Notes: generated from the letters alone by a model not told the origin. A stretch of 64,000 nucleotides of DNA from BOKV01 sp049289295 (GCA_049289295.1 JBATLL010000075.1:372001-436000), one strand, 5' to 3'; positions 1 to 8,946 are shown, counted from the first letter of the stretch. Made by a program: numbers and translations.

Positions 1-1063
1 CGGATGCGGGTGGGCGTCTTGACACCAGTACCATGTGCGACAGCAGCGCTGCGCAGAAGAAGAATACCAGATGCAGGCAAAGCGTAAGCCAAACCGGAAT
101 GCCTGCATCGACCACGAAAGTGATAAAGGCAAGCGATGCGAGCCAGGGCAGGATTCGGGCAAGTGTCTGCACCTTCACGACCTGTCGGCGCGCGAAAGCC
201 AACACGAATGTGAAGAGGAACAGCGCCAGCGGGATGACCCAAAGGAACGGTGCTGCGGCGATGTCGACCGAAACGTGCGCGGTTACTGCGACGAGAAGAC
301 CGGACGGAACAGCAGCAAGTGCAATCCATTGAAAACGGTCCGTCCAACTTGTCGACTGGCCCTGTTCAAGTGCGGCATCGGCGATCTGAGAAACTGATCC
401 GCTGGCAGATTCCCTTGAAAGCATGATCGCCGCACAAACCAGAATGAGACCGGCCAGCATGATGAAGCCGATGGTCCAGGAGAGCGCCTGATTGCCCACC
501 GTCAACAGAGGCTCGAAAGCGACAATGTAGAGAATGAGGGACGCAAAGCTGCCGATATTGCTGGCACCGTAGAGGAAATAGGGATCGGCGGCATGATCAT
601 GGCCGGTTTTCGAGAACCATGCCTGAAGAAGCGGCCCATTTGCCGATACGGCAAAGAAGGGCAGGCCCACGGCGACGGCAAAGAGGCCGAGGAGCCAGAT
701 CGACTGGCCGGAATCCGGCGGTACTTCCCAACCTGCCGGGATGGCGATCGGCTGAAACAGGAGTGCGGCTGCAAGAACAGCGGCATGTACGAGGACGGCA
801 TTGCGCGCTCTCAGACGGGTCGTGAGGAAATGCGCGTAGCCATACCCAAGCAGCAACACGGCCTGGAAGAATACCATGGCTACCGACCAGACACCGGGAG
901 AGCCGCCGAGTCTTGGCAGGACCATCTTGGCAAAGAAGGGCTGGACCGAGAACAGCAGGAAAGCGCTGAGAAAAATGGTGATGACAAAAACCGGCAGAAC
1001 CGCCGTCTTCATCAATTGTGTGGTGTTGGCGCCTGTGCTGCCTGCCTTGTGCGAATATTCCAC
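1..1063 (-). CDS. Fused MFS/spermidine synthase-like membrane protein, N-terminal part (runs off the left edge)
   Basis: This reading frame is open from a GTG at 1063 to the left edge, about 354 codons. The start has a GGGGA ribosome site four bases upstream; an ATG at 1012 is the alternative. The translation is a string of hydrophobic helices and contains the segment LFSVQPFFAKMVLPRLGG near residues 35-52, typical of the fused MFS/spermidine synthase family, whose C-terminal methyltransferase-like half would lie outside the window. The substrate is unknown for most members. It lies 3' of the cbb3 oxidase operon, separated by a terminator, so it is probably transcribed separately. Family call is from motif and helix pattern; function is not inferred. 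Confidence 0.7.
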   Translation of the reverse strand, partial: MEYSHKAGSTGANTTQLMKTAVLPVFVITIFLSAFLLFSVQPFFAKMVLPRLGGSPGVWSVAMVFFQAVLLLGYGYAHFLTTRLRARNAVLVHAAVLAAALLFQPIAIPAGWEVPPDSGQSIWLLGLFAVAVGLPFFAVSANGPLLQAWFSKTGHDHAADPYFLYGASNIGSFASLILYIVAFEPLLTVGNQALSWTIGFIMLAGLILVCAAIMLSRESASGSVSQIADAALEQGQSTSWTDRFQWIALAAVPSGLLVAVTAHVSVDIAAAPFLWVIPLALFLFTFVLAFARRQVVKVQTLARILPWLASLAFITFVVDAGIPVWLTLCLHLVFFFCAALLSHMVLVSRRPPAS

Positions 1064-1150
1064 CTGATCCCCATCAAGCTGATTGAAACGAGGCGGACAG
1101 TAGCAATCAAGCAGTTAAAAGAATGTGAGGCATTCTACCTTTTCAAATGA

Positions 1151-1174
1151 AAAGGGCCCGCGAACGGGCCCTTT
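1151..1174 (-). terminator. Rho-independent terminator of ccoNOQP
   Basis: A perfect 10-bp stem, AAAGGGCCCG pairing with CGGGCCCTTT around a CGAA tetraloop, lies 23 bases after the ccoP stop codon. Read on the minus strand it is followed by a T-rich stretch. The stem is symmetrical, but only ccoP ends next to it. Confidence 0.85.
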
Positions 1175-1196
1175 GCGATTGTAATGTGCGGTGAAC

Positions 1197-2066
1197 TTAC
1201 AGACCGCCACCAAGCGAATGAACATAGACAGCAAGCTGCTTGACTGTCGGTTCACCCAGCCTTGCGCCCCAGGCCGGCATTACGCCGTGCTTTGGATTGG
1301 AAACCTGGGCCGCAATGGCGTCTGCCCCATTTCCGTTCAGCCAGATGCTGTCCGCCAGGTTTGGTGCGCCCAGAGCCTGATCGCCTTTGGCATCCTCACC
1401 GTGGCAGGCTGCGCAATTGTCGCCGTAGACTGCTGCGCCGCCTGCGGCTTTCGCTGCATCATTCTCAAGACCGGCAAGTGCCAGAACATGGTTCGTCACC
1501 TGATCGATCTGATCCTTGTCCAGCAACTCGTCGCGACCGAAAGCCGGCATTTCCGATGTACGTGTATCGTCATTGCCTGCATAGCGGACGCCATGGTTGA
1601 TGGTGGCGAAGATCTCGTCGATTGTTCCGCCCCACAGCCAGTCATCGTCGTTGAGGTTCGGATAGCCGACCGCACCTTGGGCACCAGAGCCGTGGCACTG
1701 CGAGCAGTAGACCTTGAAGGCCGACTTTCCGCCAGCGACCGCGAAGCGCGACAATTCCTCGTTCTCGAGTATCGCCGAAACATCGGAAGAGGCGATCTTG
1801 GCGAACATGTCGCCCTTGGCTGCCTCTGCCGCTGCGAGTTCCTTGGCCACTTCAGCGCGGCTGGAATATCCACCGATGCCTGGTGTTGCAGAATTCGAAA
1901 GCGGAATTGCCGGATACCAGATGGCGTATCCGATTGCCCAGATAATCGTGGCATAGAAGGTCCACAACCACCAGCGCGGCAGCGGCGTGTTCAGCTCCTT
2001 GATACCGTCCCATTCATGGCCGGTCGTCTCGGTGCCGCTGATCTTGTCGATTTCCTTGTTGCTCAT
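1197..2066 (-). CDS. ccoP: Cytochrome c oxidase cbb3-type subunit III, CcoP
   Basis: Membrane-anchored dihaem cytochrome c that feeds electrons from periplasmic cytochromes into the CcoN catalytic subunit. The 289-residue protein has an N-terminal cytoplasmic stretch, one membrane helix at about residues 33-55, then two class I cytochrome c domains with haem motifs CSQCH at 121-125 and CAACH at 218-222. Methionine ligand candidates follow in SEMPAFG (about 171-177) and GVMPAWG. Length and order match the family. It is the last gene of ccoNOQP, starts four bases after ccoQ and is followed by a strong terminator. Confidence 0.96.
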   Translation of the reverse strand: MSNKEIDKISGTETTGHEWDGIKELNTPLPRWWLWTFYATIIWAIGYAIWYPAIPLSNSATPGIGGYSSRAEVAKELAAAEAAKGDMFAKIASSDVSAILENEELSRFAVAGGKSAFKVYCSQCHGSGAQGAVGYPNLNDDDWLWGGTIDEIFATINHGVRYAGNDDTRTSEMPAFGRDELLDKDQIDQVTNHVLALAGLENDAAKAAGGAAVYGDNCAACHGEDAKGDQALGAPNLADSIWLNGNGADAIAAQVSNPKHGVMPAWGARLGEPTVKQLAVYVHSLGGGL

Positions 2067-2070
2067 TTTC

Positions 2071-2220
2071 TCAATCCTCTTTGAGCGGGATCTGCGCGGC
2101 TTCGGCGGATGCTTTCCGGCCCGAGGGCCGGAAAGTCCAGAAAACGATGCCTACGAACAGGATCACCAGATAGACGAGGCCGAAGCTGTCTGCGAAATGC
2201 CGAAATGTTTCGTATTCCAT
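2071..2220 (-). CDS. ccoQ: Cbb3-type oxidase small subunit CcoQ
   Basis: A 49-residue protein beginning MEYETFRHFADSFG, with a single membrane helix at about residues 14-29 and a charged cytoplasmic tail. CcoQ is the small non-catalytic subunit that stabilises the cbb3 complex. The ATG at 2220 follows a GGAGGA ribosome site. It lies 12 bases after ccoO and four bases before ccoP, exactly where ccoQ is expected. Recognition rests on position, size and the single helix, since the family is poorly conserved. Confidence 0.9.
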   Translation of the reverse strand: MEYETFRHFADSFGLVYLVILFVGIVFWTFRPSGRKASAEAAQIPLKED

Positions 2221-2232
2221 GATGTCCTCCTG

Positions 2233-2964
2233 TTACCGGTAGTTCTGGTCTGCCTGATAGGCAGAGAAGTCGACCAGGGTTCCGAGCATCTGGAGATACG
2301 CAACCAGGGCGTCCATTTCCGTCAGCTCGGCAGGATTGCCATCAAAGTCCCCCAGCTTGGCCTTGGGGTAACGAGCCTCAATTCCGCTGGTATCGGCATC
2401 CGGATCAGCCTGTGCTGCAAGGTCAGCCGCGGCGTTCTCAACCATTTCGTCCGTGTAAGGGACGCCGACCACCCTGTTCGCCTTCAGGTGTGCCGAGGCA
2501 TCACCCATGTTGAGCGGAGTGGACGCCAGGAAGGCGTAGCTTGGCATGATTGATTCCGGCACGACCGAACGGGGTTCGACAAGGTGCTGGACGTGCCATT
2601 CGTTCGAATAGCGGTCGCCGACACGTGCGAGGTCCGGTCCGGTCCTCTTCGATCCCCACTGGAATGGATGGTCGTACATCGATTCCGCAGCAAGGCTATA
2701 GTGGCCATAGCGTTCGACCTCGTCCCTGAAAGGACGGATCATCTGGCTGTGACACAGATAGCAGCCTTCCCGCACATAGATGTTGCGGCCCGCCAGTTCC
2801 AGCGGTGAGTATGGCCTCACGCCTTCAGCCTTCTCGATCGTGTTGTCGATCCAGAAGAGCGGTGCGATTTCCACGATGCCGCCGATTGTGACGACTACCA
2901 GGGAAAGCACGAGCAGGAGGCTGGCATTGGTTTCGATCTTTTGGTGTTTGTCGAGTATAGACAT
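2233..2964 (-). CDS. ccoO: Cytochrome c oxidase cbb3-type subunit II, CcoO
   Basis: Membrane-anchored monohaem cytochrome c of the cbb3 terminal oxidase. The 243-residue protein has an N-terminal membrane helix (about residues 15-38) and a haem-binding motif CYLCH at 68-72 followed by SQMIRPF, a hallmark of CcoO. It is encoded 11 bases after ccoN on the same strand, with a GGAGGA site before the ATG. Length is close to the family norm. Confidence 0.96.
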   Translation of the reverse strand: MSILDKHQKIETNASLLLVLSLVVVTIGGIVEIAPLFWIDNTIEKAEGVRPYSPLELAGRNIYVREGCYLCHSQMIRPFRDEVERYGHYSLAAESMYDHPFQWGSKRTGPDLARVGDRYSNEWHVQHLVEPRSVVPESIMPSYAFLASTPLNMGDASAHLKANRVVGVPYTDEMVENAAADLAAQADPDADTSGIEARYPKAKLGDFDGNPAELTEMDALVAYLQMLGTLVDFSAYQADQNYR

Positions 2965-2975
2965 GACAGTCCTCC

Positions 2976-4580
2976 TTATTCGGCAGGCTGCATCGCCGGT
3001 GCATCAAACGCCTTTTCAGAACGTTCATGTCCGAGGATGGTCATTGCGATGTTCCAGGCCATAACCAGTGCACCGACGAGGTACATGGCTCCGCCAATCA
3101 TGCGCATGACATAGTAGGGGTGCATCTCTGCGACGGACTCTGCGAACGAGTAGACAAGGAAACCTTCCTGGTCGTATTCGCGCCACATCAGTCCCTGCAT
3201 GATGCCCGATACCCACATGACCGCTGCGTAGATGACGATTCCCAGCGTAGCGAGCCAGAAGTGCCAGTTGACCATGCGCAGCGAGTACAGCCGTTCGCGG
3301 TTCCACAGTTTCGGTACGAGATAGTAGATCGCCGAGAAGGAGATCATCCCAACCCATCCCAATGCACCAGAGTGCACGTGGCCGATTGTCCAGTCGGTAT
3401 AGTGGCTGAGCGAGTTGACAGCCTTGATCGACATCATCGGACCTTCGAATGTGGACATGCCGTAGAAGGCTACCGCGATGACCATCATGCGAATGATGGG
3501 ATCAGTACGGATCTTGTCCCATGCGCCGGAAAGCGTCATCAGGCCGTTGATCATGCCACCCCATGAAGGCATCCACAGCATGATGGAGAAGACCATGCCG
3601 AGGGTCTGTGCCCAGTCGGGAAGCGCGGTGTAGTGCAGATGGTGTGGGCCTGCCCAGATGTAGAGGAAGATCAGGGCCCAGAAGTGCACGATGGAAAGAC
3701 GGTAGGAATATACCGGGCGGCCAGCCTGCTTGGGCATGAAGTAGTACATCATGCCAAGGAAGCCGGCGGTCAGGAAGAAGCCGACCGCATTGTGTCCATA
3801 CCACCACTGTGTGAGGGCGTCCTGCACTCCGGCAAAGGCGGAATAGCTTTTCGTGCCCAGGAAGGATACCGGCATGGAGAGGTTGTTGACCACATGCAGC
3901 ATCGCGATGGTGACGATGAAGGAAAGGTAGAACCAGTTGGCCACATAGATATGTGGTTCCTTGCGCTTGAAAAGCGTGCCCAGGAACACCAGCAGGTAGC
4001 AGACCCAGACTATCGTGATCCAGATGTCCACATACCATTCAGGCTCGGCATATTCGCGTCCTTCGGTAATGCCGAGCAGGTATCCCGTGGCGGCCATCAC
4101 GATGAAGAGCTGATATCCCCAGAAGACGAACCAGGCGAGATCCCCACCGAAAAGCCGCGCCCGAGTGGTGCGCTGCACGACATAGAAGGAAGTGGCCAGA
4201 AGTGCGTTGCCGCCGAATGCGAAAATGACCGCAGACGTGTGCAGCGGGCGCAGCCGACCGAAATTGAGCCAGGGCTCGATGTTAAGGTCGGGCCAGGCAA
4301 GCTGGGCCGCAATGATCACGCCGACCAGAAAACCGGCTATCCCCCAGAACAGGGTCGCGATCGCGCCGTAGCGGGTCGGCCCGTCCATGTATTCCGACTG
4401 TGAGGCCGGTTCCGTTCTAGCAACCTTCACGCGGCGCAGCATGAAGATCGTGCTGGCAGCCAGCACAAAGAAAAGCACCCAAGCGTGGGCGCGGAAGAGA
4501 TCGTCCTGTGCAAAAGCGGCACCCATGAGCGCCAGGAATGCCGCCAGCGTCAGGACAATCGATTCGGTAATGTTTTTCAT
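2976..4580 (-). CDS. ccoN: Cytochrome c oxidase cbb3-type subunit I, CcoN
   Basis: Catalytic subunit of the high-affinity cbb3 terminal oxidase, which reduces O2 at a haem b3-CuB centre while pumping protons. The 534-residue protein has many membrane helices and conserved blocks LHTSAVIFAFGGNAL, QWWYGHNAVGFFLTAGFLG (CuB and Tyr region), WAGPHHLHYTALPDW and GHVHSGALGWVG (haem histidines). It is first in ccoNOQP. The ATG at 4580 follows a GAGGA site. A 14-base FNR box centred about 175 bases upstream suggests induction at low oxygen by the FNR-type regulator encoded at 6735-7484. The assembly genes ccoGHIS are not in this window. Confidence 0.97.
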   Translation of the reverse strand: MKNITESIVLTLAAFLALMGAAFAQDDLFRAHAWVLFFVLAASTIFMLRRVKVARTEPASQSEYMDGPTRYGAIATLFWGIAGFLVGVIIAAQLAWPDLNIEPWLNFGRLRPLHTSAVIFAFGGNALLATSFYVVQRTTRARLFGGDLAWFVFWGYQLFIVMAATGYLLGITEGREYAEPEWYVDIWITIVWVCYLLVFLGTLFKRKEPHIYVANWFYLSFIVTIAMLHVVNNLSMPVSFLGTKSYSAFAGVQDALTQWWYGHNAVGFFLTAGFLGMMYYFMPKQAGRPVYSYRLSIVHFWALIFLYIWAGPHHLHYTALPDWAQTLGMVFSIMLWMPSWGGMINGLMTLSGAWDKIRTDPIIRMMVIAVAFYGMSTFEGPMMSIKAVNSLSHYTDWTIGHVHSGALGWVGMISFSAIYYLVPKLWNRERLYSLRMVNWHFWLATLGIVIYAAVMWVSGIMQGLMWREYDQEGFLVYSFAESVAEMHPYYVMRMIGGAMYLVGALVMAWNIAMTILGHERSEKAFDAPAMQPAE

Positions 4581-4748
4581 GGTTCAGTCCTCAACAGGGC
4601 CTCAATTGGGTCCATGAACAGCGCGGGAGTGCGCCGTGCCTCTTCGATCCCGTCGATGCGCACATCCCGGAAAACGCACACGCGATTCTGCATGCACCCA
4701 CCTGTGTCACCGACGGGCGGACAATGGTCCGAGCAAGCGGGTGCTGCC

Positions 4749-4762
4749 TTGATCTGGGTCAA
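4749..4762. promoter_or_regulatory. FNR box shared by ccoN and the hemerythrin-hemN unit
   Basis: The sequence TTGATctggGTCAA matches the FNR/FixK consensus TTGAT-N4-ATCAA at nine of ten positions. It lies between two divergent units, ccoNOQP to the left and hemerythrin-hemN to the right. Weak -10-like hexamers lie about 32 bases away on each side (around 4721-4726 minus and 4785-4790 plus), the spacing of a class II FNR promoter. The site is seen directly; dual control is inferred. Confidence 0.8.
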
Positions 4763-4848
4763 TGTGGTTCCGGGCCTTAACCCTCATCTTGTCGCCATGT
4801 CACAAGCATCGTTATCCGAGCGCGCAGGCAGCAGGCTTGGGAGGTCTC

Positions 4849-5361
4849 ATGAAAAGCATCGTATCGGCTTCGCACGAAAAGCAGGCCATGCCTCCAATGT
4901 CTGGTGAGCCCATGGACAGCGATGGACTGGAAGCTCGCGTCAGGGCTGTTCATGCGAACAAGCTGAAGCTGTGCGCGGACCTTGAAGCGATAGCCGATTC
5001 ACTGCCGGACGATGTTGATCCGAAAATGTGCCTGGCCATGGCGCGAGCGCTGCCGCAGATACTGGCGCGCGCGCATTCGCTTGAGAATGACGAACTGTTT
5101 CCGTTCCTGCTGATGCTTCGCCCCGGTGACAAGAACCTTGCCGCCAGCCTTGAACGCCTGCGCTATGAACATTGGGAAGATGAAAGCTACAGCGAAGAGG
5201 TCAGCAGCGAACTGTTGGATTGTGCCATGTGCACCAGCAGGCGCACCGCAGATGCGACCGGATATCTACTGCGAGGGTTTTTCGAAGGCCTGCGCCGCCA
5301 CATCGCCTTTGAGCAGGAACATATCCTTCCCATGATCAGCGAGGCTCGGAAACTTTCATGA
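4849..5361 (+). CDS. Hemerythrin-like HHE-domain protein
   Basis: A soluble 170-residue helical protein with spaced His/Glu residues of the hemerythrin HHE fold: H in RAHSLENDELFPFLL (middle), H in RYEHWEDE, and HIAFEQEHILP near the C-terminus, likely binding a di-iron site that senses or binds O2 or NO. The ATG at 4849 is chosen because GGGAGG lies four bases upstream; an upstream ATG at 4762 falls in the FNR box and is unlikely. The stop overlaps the hemN start (ATGA), so the two are translationally coupled. Its place beside cbb3 oxidase, hemN and FNR suggests a role in low-oxygen or nitrosative physiology, which is inference. Confidence 0.8.
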   Translation: MKSIVSASHEKQAMPPMSGEPMDSDGLEARVRAVHANKLKLCADLEAIADSLPDDVDPKMCLAMARALPQILARAHSLENDELFPFLLMLRPGDKNLAASLERLRYEHWEDESYSEEVSSELLDCAMCTSRRTADATGYLLRGFFEGLRRHIAFEQEHILPMISEARKLS

Positions 5362-6728
5362 ACCAGCATGTCAAGGCGGGTCAGTCTTCCCGCATCGCAA
5401 GGCTGGGTGCCGCCGTGCCGCGCTACACGAGCTACCCCACTGCGCCTCATTTCAATGATGAAATGAACGATACGCTCTATCGTGACTGGCTTGCCAGCGT
5501 CGGCCAGGACACGGACGTATCGCTCTACCTACACATTCCCTACTGCGACCGGCTGTGCTGGTTTTGTGGTTGCAACACCAAGCACACGCTCAAATATGAG
5601 CCGGTGGCGACCTATGTCGAAATCTTGTGCAAGGAAATCAACCTTGTTGCCGACGCTGCGGGCAAGCGGCTTGGGGTGCGGGAAATTCACCTGGGCGGCG
5701 GATCACCCAGCATGCTCAGCAATGACGACATGGAACGTATCGGCAAGACGATCCGTCACCGCTTCGAGGTTACGGAACTGACCAGAACCAGCGTCGAGAT
5801 TGATCCATCCGACATGGGCGGTGCCGATTATGCTGGGTTGAAGGCGCTGGGCCTCAATCGCGCGAGCATCGGGGTGCAGGATTTCGACCCGAATGTGCAG
5901 CAGGCGATCAATCGGGTGCAGACCTTCGAGGATACCGAAAGGGTTGTCTGCGAGCTTCGCAATGCTGGCGCGCGCTCACTCAACATTGATGCGCTCTATG
6001 GCCTTCCTCATCAGACCACCGATTCGGTGCTCAGGACGCTGGCCAAAGTGGTGTCACTCAAACCGGACCGCATCGCCATGTTCGGCTACGCCCATGTCCC
6101 ATGGATGAAGGCCCACCAGCGGATGATAAACGAGGATTTCCTGCCGGATGTGGAAATGCGGTTCGAGCAGGCCCAGGCTGCTGCTGCATTCCTGACCAGC
6201 TCCGGCTACGAGGCCGTTGGCATAGATCATTTCGCGCTTCCCAAGGACAGTCTGGCCAGGGCGGCGCGCGACAAGACCCTGCGGCGCAATTTCCAGGGCT
6301 ATACCGACGATCCCTGCGACGTGCTGCTGGGGATGGGAGCGTCGTCCATCGGCAAGTTGCCACAGGGCCATGTCCAGAACATTCCCGCGACAGGAAACTA
6401 TCTTCAGGCCGTCAAAGCCGGCCAGCTTCCTGTTTCGCGTGGGTTCACCTTGTCGCTGGATGACAGAATTCGGGGTCGTGTCATTGAAATGCTGATGTGC
6501 AATTTCGAGATCGACAGTGCAGAACTCAGGCAGGAATTTGCCGGTGCTGCGGACGAAGTGCTTGCGCAAGCCGAAGATCTTGCGCGCAATGACGAAGAGG
6601 GGCTGCTGGTTGCTGCGGGGTCAAACTTCGTCATTCCAGACGAAGGAAAACCATTTGCACGTGCGGCGGCGGCCAGGTTCGATGCCTATCTGAATTCGGG
6701 AAAGGCGCGCCATTCGGCAGGCGTTTGA
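5358..6728 (+). CDS. hemN: Oxygen-independent coproporphyrinogen III dehydrogenase, HemN
   Basis: Radical-SAM enzyme that oxidatively decarboxylates coproporphyrinogen III to protoporphyrinogen IX without O2, in the cytoplasm. The 456-residue protein has the [4Fe-4S]-SAM motif C63-x3-C67-x2-C70 within HIPYCDRLCWFCGCN, plus C72 of the HemN-type CxxxCxxCxC pattern, and the N-terminal PRYTSYPTAPHF block that is diagnostic of true HemN rather than HemW. It overlaps the hemerythrin gene by four bases and is probably under the FNR box at 4749-4762, as expected for anaerobic haem synthesis feeding the cbb3 oxidase. Confidence 0.95.
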   Translation: MNQHVKAGQSSRIARLGAAVPRYTSYPTAPHFNDEMNDTLYRDWLASVGQDTDVSLYLHIPYCDRLCWFCGCNTKHTLKYEPVATYVEILCKEINLVADAAGKRLGVREIHLGGGSPSMLSNDDMERIGKTIRHRFEVTELTRTSVEIDPSDMGGADYAGLKALGLNRASIGVQDFDPNVQQAINRVQTFEDTERVVCELRNAGARSLNIDALYGLPHQTTDSVLRTLAKVVSLKPDRIAMFGYAHVPWMKAHQRMINEDFLPDVEMRFEQAQAAAAFLTSSGYEAVGIDHFALPKDSLARAARDKTLRRNFQGYTDDPCDVLLGMGASSIGKLPQGHVQNIPATGNYLQAVKAGQLPVSRGFTLSLDDRIRGRVIEMLMCNFEIDSAELRQEFAGAADEVLAQAEDLARNDEEGLLVAAGSNFVIPDEGKPFARAAAARFDAYLNSGKARHSAGV

Positions 6729-6734
6729 GCTGCG

Positions 6735-7484
6735 TCAGATACCGCTCACCCGCTCCAGACGGTCCATGTCTGGCACTGTGAGATGGCGGTTGCTTTCAAT
6801 CTCGATGATGCCGGCCTTTCGCAGCCGCGTCATCTGGCGGCTGACTGTCTCGATGGTCAGGCCGAGAAAATCGGCCATGTCGGCGCGAGTCAGTGGCAAA
6901 TCGAACTTGATCGACTTTTCACCCCTGCCGATGCTGTCGGGATCGATGTTTCGTGCGATCATGTGAAGGAAGCTTGCAACCTTTTCACCAGCCGTCTTGC
7001 GACCCAGTGCGAGCATCCAGTCACGCGCTTCGTCAAGCTCCTTCAGAGCCTGCTTGTGAAGGCGGTGCTCCAGTTCTGGCTGCTCGCGAATCATCGATTC
7101 GAGAACCGACTTGGGAAAGGTGCAGAGCTGAACATGTGATGCGGCTTCGGCGCCAACCATGCTGGATGCATGAAATGGGCGCCCCAGGAAGTCCGGCGCG
7201 AATTGCAGCCCAACGATCTGCTGCCGCCCGTCGGCCATGGTCTTTGTCAGCTTGACCACACCGGCCAGGACGTTCGAGTAGGAACTCACTGCCTCCTGAT
7301 CGCCGATCATTTCGGAACCGGCGTTGACGACGCGCAAGTTGGAATGCTTGTTCAATCGCACGAGCTGGTTCGGCGTGAGCGCGCCACAAATGCCCTTGTG
7401 CCGCGCTTCGCAAGCAAAGCACAGTTCGGGTACGTCCGAGTTATGGATGTCCAGCCGGTCTTTCCCGTCCGCCTTGTCACTCAT
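6735..7484 (-). CDS. fnrN: FNR-type oxygen-responsive transcription regulator (FnrN/FnrL class)
   Basis: A 249-residue Crp/Fnr-family regulator. Cysteines C22, C25 and C33 near the N-terminus and C121 inside the cyclic-nucleotide-like beta-roll match the four ligands of an oxygen-labile [4Fe-4S] cluster, so it should sense O2 directly, unlike cluster-less FixK. The winged helix near residues 198-228 contains E212-T-V-S-R216, the FNR recognition signature for TTGAT half-sites. It is convergent with hemN (six bases between stops) and probably acts on the box at 4749-4762. I see no FNR box in front of the gene itself. The symbol is by class; fnrL or fixK-like naming is possible. Confidence 0.9.
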   Translation of the reverse strand: MSDKADGKDRLDIHNSDVPELCFACEARHKGICGALTPNQLVRLNKHSNLRVVNAGSEMIGDQEAVSSYSNVLAGVVKLTKTMADGRQQIVGLQFAPDFLGRPFHASSMVGAEAASHVQLCTFPKSVLESMIREQPELEHRLHKQALKELDEARDWMLALGRKTAGEKVASFLHMIARNIDPDSIGRGEKSIKFDLPLTRADMADFLGLTIETVSRQMTRLRKAGIIEIESNRHLTVPDMDRLERVSGI

Positions 7485-7530
7485 GGAGCGAACCTATATC
7501 AGGTGATCTGGTCGCGAAAGCCGCCATTGG

Positions 7531-7639
7531 CGTTTACAGTCGAAAAAAGCGTGCGGCGATTTGGCAGGGCCCGGCCTCAGGTCATTCGAGTGTTGGCGAG
7601 TTTTTCCGCTTTGGCGGCGTTTTATTCTTGCTGTAAACG
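7531..7639. promoter_or_regulatory. Paired inverted 9-mers between fnr and soxB (candidate operators)
   Basis: CGTTTACAG at 7531-7539 and its exact reverse complement CTGTAAACG at 7631-7639 lie 91 bases apart in the divergent intergenic region. The second copy ends 47 bases before soxB. They could be paired operator half-sites for a sox or fnr regulator, but no regulator gene adjoins and the match could be chance. Confidence 0.3.
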
Positions 7640-7686
7640 TGATGGCACTGGCAATGTCCCCATGAAAACCGACATCTGGGTATGCG

Positions 7687-8937
7687 ATGCGCTATTCTGC
7701 CTTCTCGATCCTGACCAATGCCTTGCGGGGAAACACCGGTTGGAAGCCAGTCTGGCGCGAACCCGATCCGAAGGATGAGTATGACGTCGTCATAGTTGGC
7801 GGCGGGGGACATGGGCTTTCGACAGCCTATTACCTGGCCAAGGAGTTCGGCTACACCAATGTGGCGGTGCTCGAGAAAGGCTATCTGGGCGGAGGGAATG
7901 TCGGGCGAAACACGACAATCGTGCGGTCGAACTATCTGCTTCCCGGCAATGAACCCTTCTACGAACTTTCCATGAAGCTTTGGGAAGGCCTGGAACAGGA
8001 CTTCAACTACAATGCGATGTTTTCGCAGCGCGGTGTGATCAATCTCTATCATTCCGATGGCCAGCGCGATGCCTTTGCGCGGCGTGGCAATGCCATGCGC
8101 CTTGAGGGTGTGGATTCCGAATTGCTGGATCGAAAGGCGCTGGAGAAAATTTGCCCGTTTCTCGATTTCGACAATGGGCGTTTCCCCATTCAGGGTGGAT
8201 TGCTGCAACGGCGCGGTGGGACCGCCCGCCACGATGCGGTGGCATGGGGCTATGCGCGCGGGGCAGATCAGCGCGGCGTTGATCTGATCCAGAACTGCGA
8301 GGTTACCGGCTTCCTGATCGAAAGCGGTGTGGTGAAGGGGGTCGAAACCAGCAGGGGCATTATCCGGGCGCGCAAGGTTGCTGTGGCCGCGGCGGGCAAC
8401 ACGACACGCGTCATGGACAAGGCCGGGCTTCGCCTTCCCATTGAGAGCCACGTTCTCCAGGCATTCGTCACCGAAGGGCTCAAGCCAGTGATCCCGGGTG
8501 TGATCACTTTTGGCGTCGGCCATTTCTACATCTCGCAATCCGACAAGGGCGGGCTGGTGTTCGGTGGCGATCTCGACGGCTACAATTCATATGCGCAACG
8601 TGGCAACCTGCCGATGGTCGAGCATGTCTGCGAAGCAGGTGTGTCGATGGTGCCGATGATCAGCCGGGCACGGCTGTTGCGAAGCTGGGGCGGTGTGATG
8701 GACATGTCAATGGACGGATCGCCGATCATCGACAAGACCCCCATAGAAGGGCTCTATTTGAATTGCGGCTGGTGCTATGGCGGATTCAAGGCGACGCCTG
8801 CTTCAGGCTATTGCTTTGCGCATCTCATTTCCCGCGATCAGCCGCACCCTGTAGCTGCAGCGATGCGGCTGGACCGGTTCGAGACCGGTTACGTACTGGA
8901 TGAAACCGGGCGCGGTGCCCAACCCAATCTGCACTGA
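7687..8937 (+). CDS. soxB: Sarcosine oxidase subunit beta, SoxB
   Basis: Flavoprotein subunit of heterotetrameric sarcosine oxidase, which oxidatively demethylates sarcosine to glycine, passing the methyl group to tetrahydrofolate and making H2O2. The 416-residue protein has an FAD-binding GxGxxG (VGGGGHGLS, residues 37-45) and H182 in GTARHDAVAWG, matching the histidine that carries covalent FMN in the Corynebacterium enzyme (from memory). The N-terminal sequence MRYSAFSILTNALRG is family typical. It is first in soxBDAG, ten bases before soxD. Confidence 0.95.
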   Translation: MRYSAFSILTNALRGNTGWKPVWREPDPKDEYDVVIVGGGGHGLSTAYYLAKEFGYTNVAVLEKGYLGGGNVGRNTTIVRSNYLLPGNEPFYELSMKLWEGLEQDFNYNAMFSQRGVINLYHSDGQRDAFARRGNAMRLEGVDSELLDRKALEKICPFLDFDNGRFPIQGGLLQRRGGTARHDAVAWGYARGADQRGVDLIQNCEVTGFLIESGVVKGVETSRGIIRARKVAVAAAGNTTRVMDKAGLRLPIESHVLQAFVTEGLKPVIPGVITFGVGHFYISQSDKGGLVFGGDLDGYNSYAQRGNLPMVEHVCEAGVSMVPMISRARLLRSWGGVMDMSMDGSPIIDKTPIEGLYLNCGWCYGGFKATPASGYCFAHLISRDQPHPVAAAMRLDRFETGYVLDETGRGAQPNLH

Positions 8938-8946
8938 GGTCCATCC

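Noticed and set aside
593..1150. A 185-codon plus-strand frame at the left edge
   Set aside because: It is antisense to the membrane protein on the minus strand, reads as a polar, repetitive composition and has no family resemblance.
4577..4762. A 61-codon TTG-start frame just upstream of ccoN that could be a leader peptide
   Set aside because: Its TTG lies inside the FNR box, upstream of any likely transcription start, and the sequence has no ribosome site or recognisable protein.
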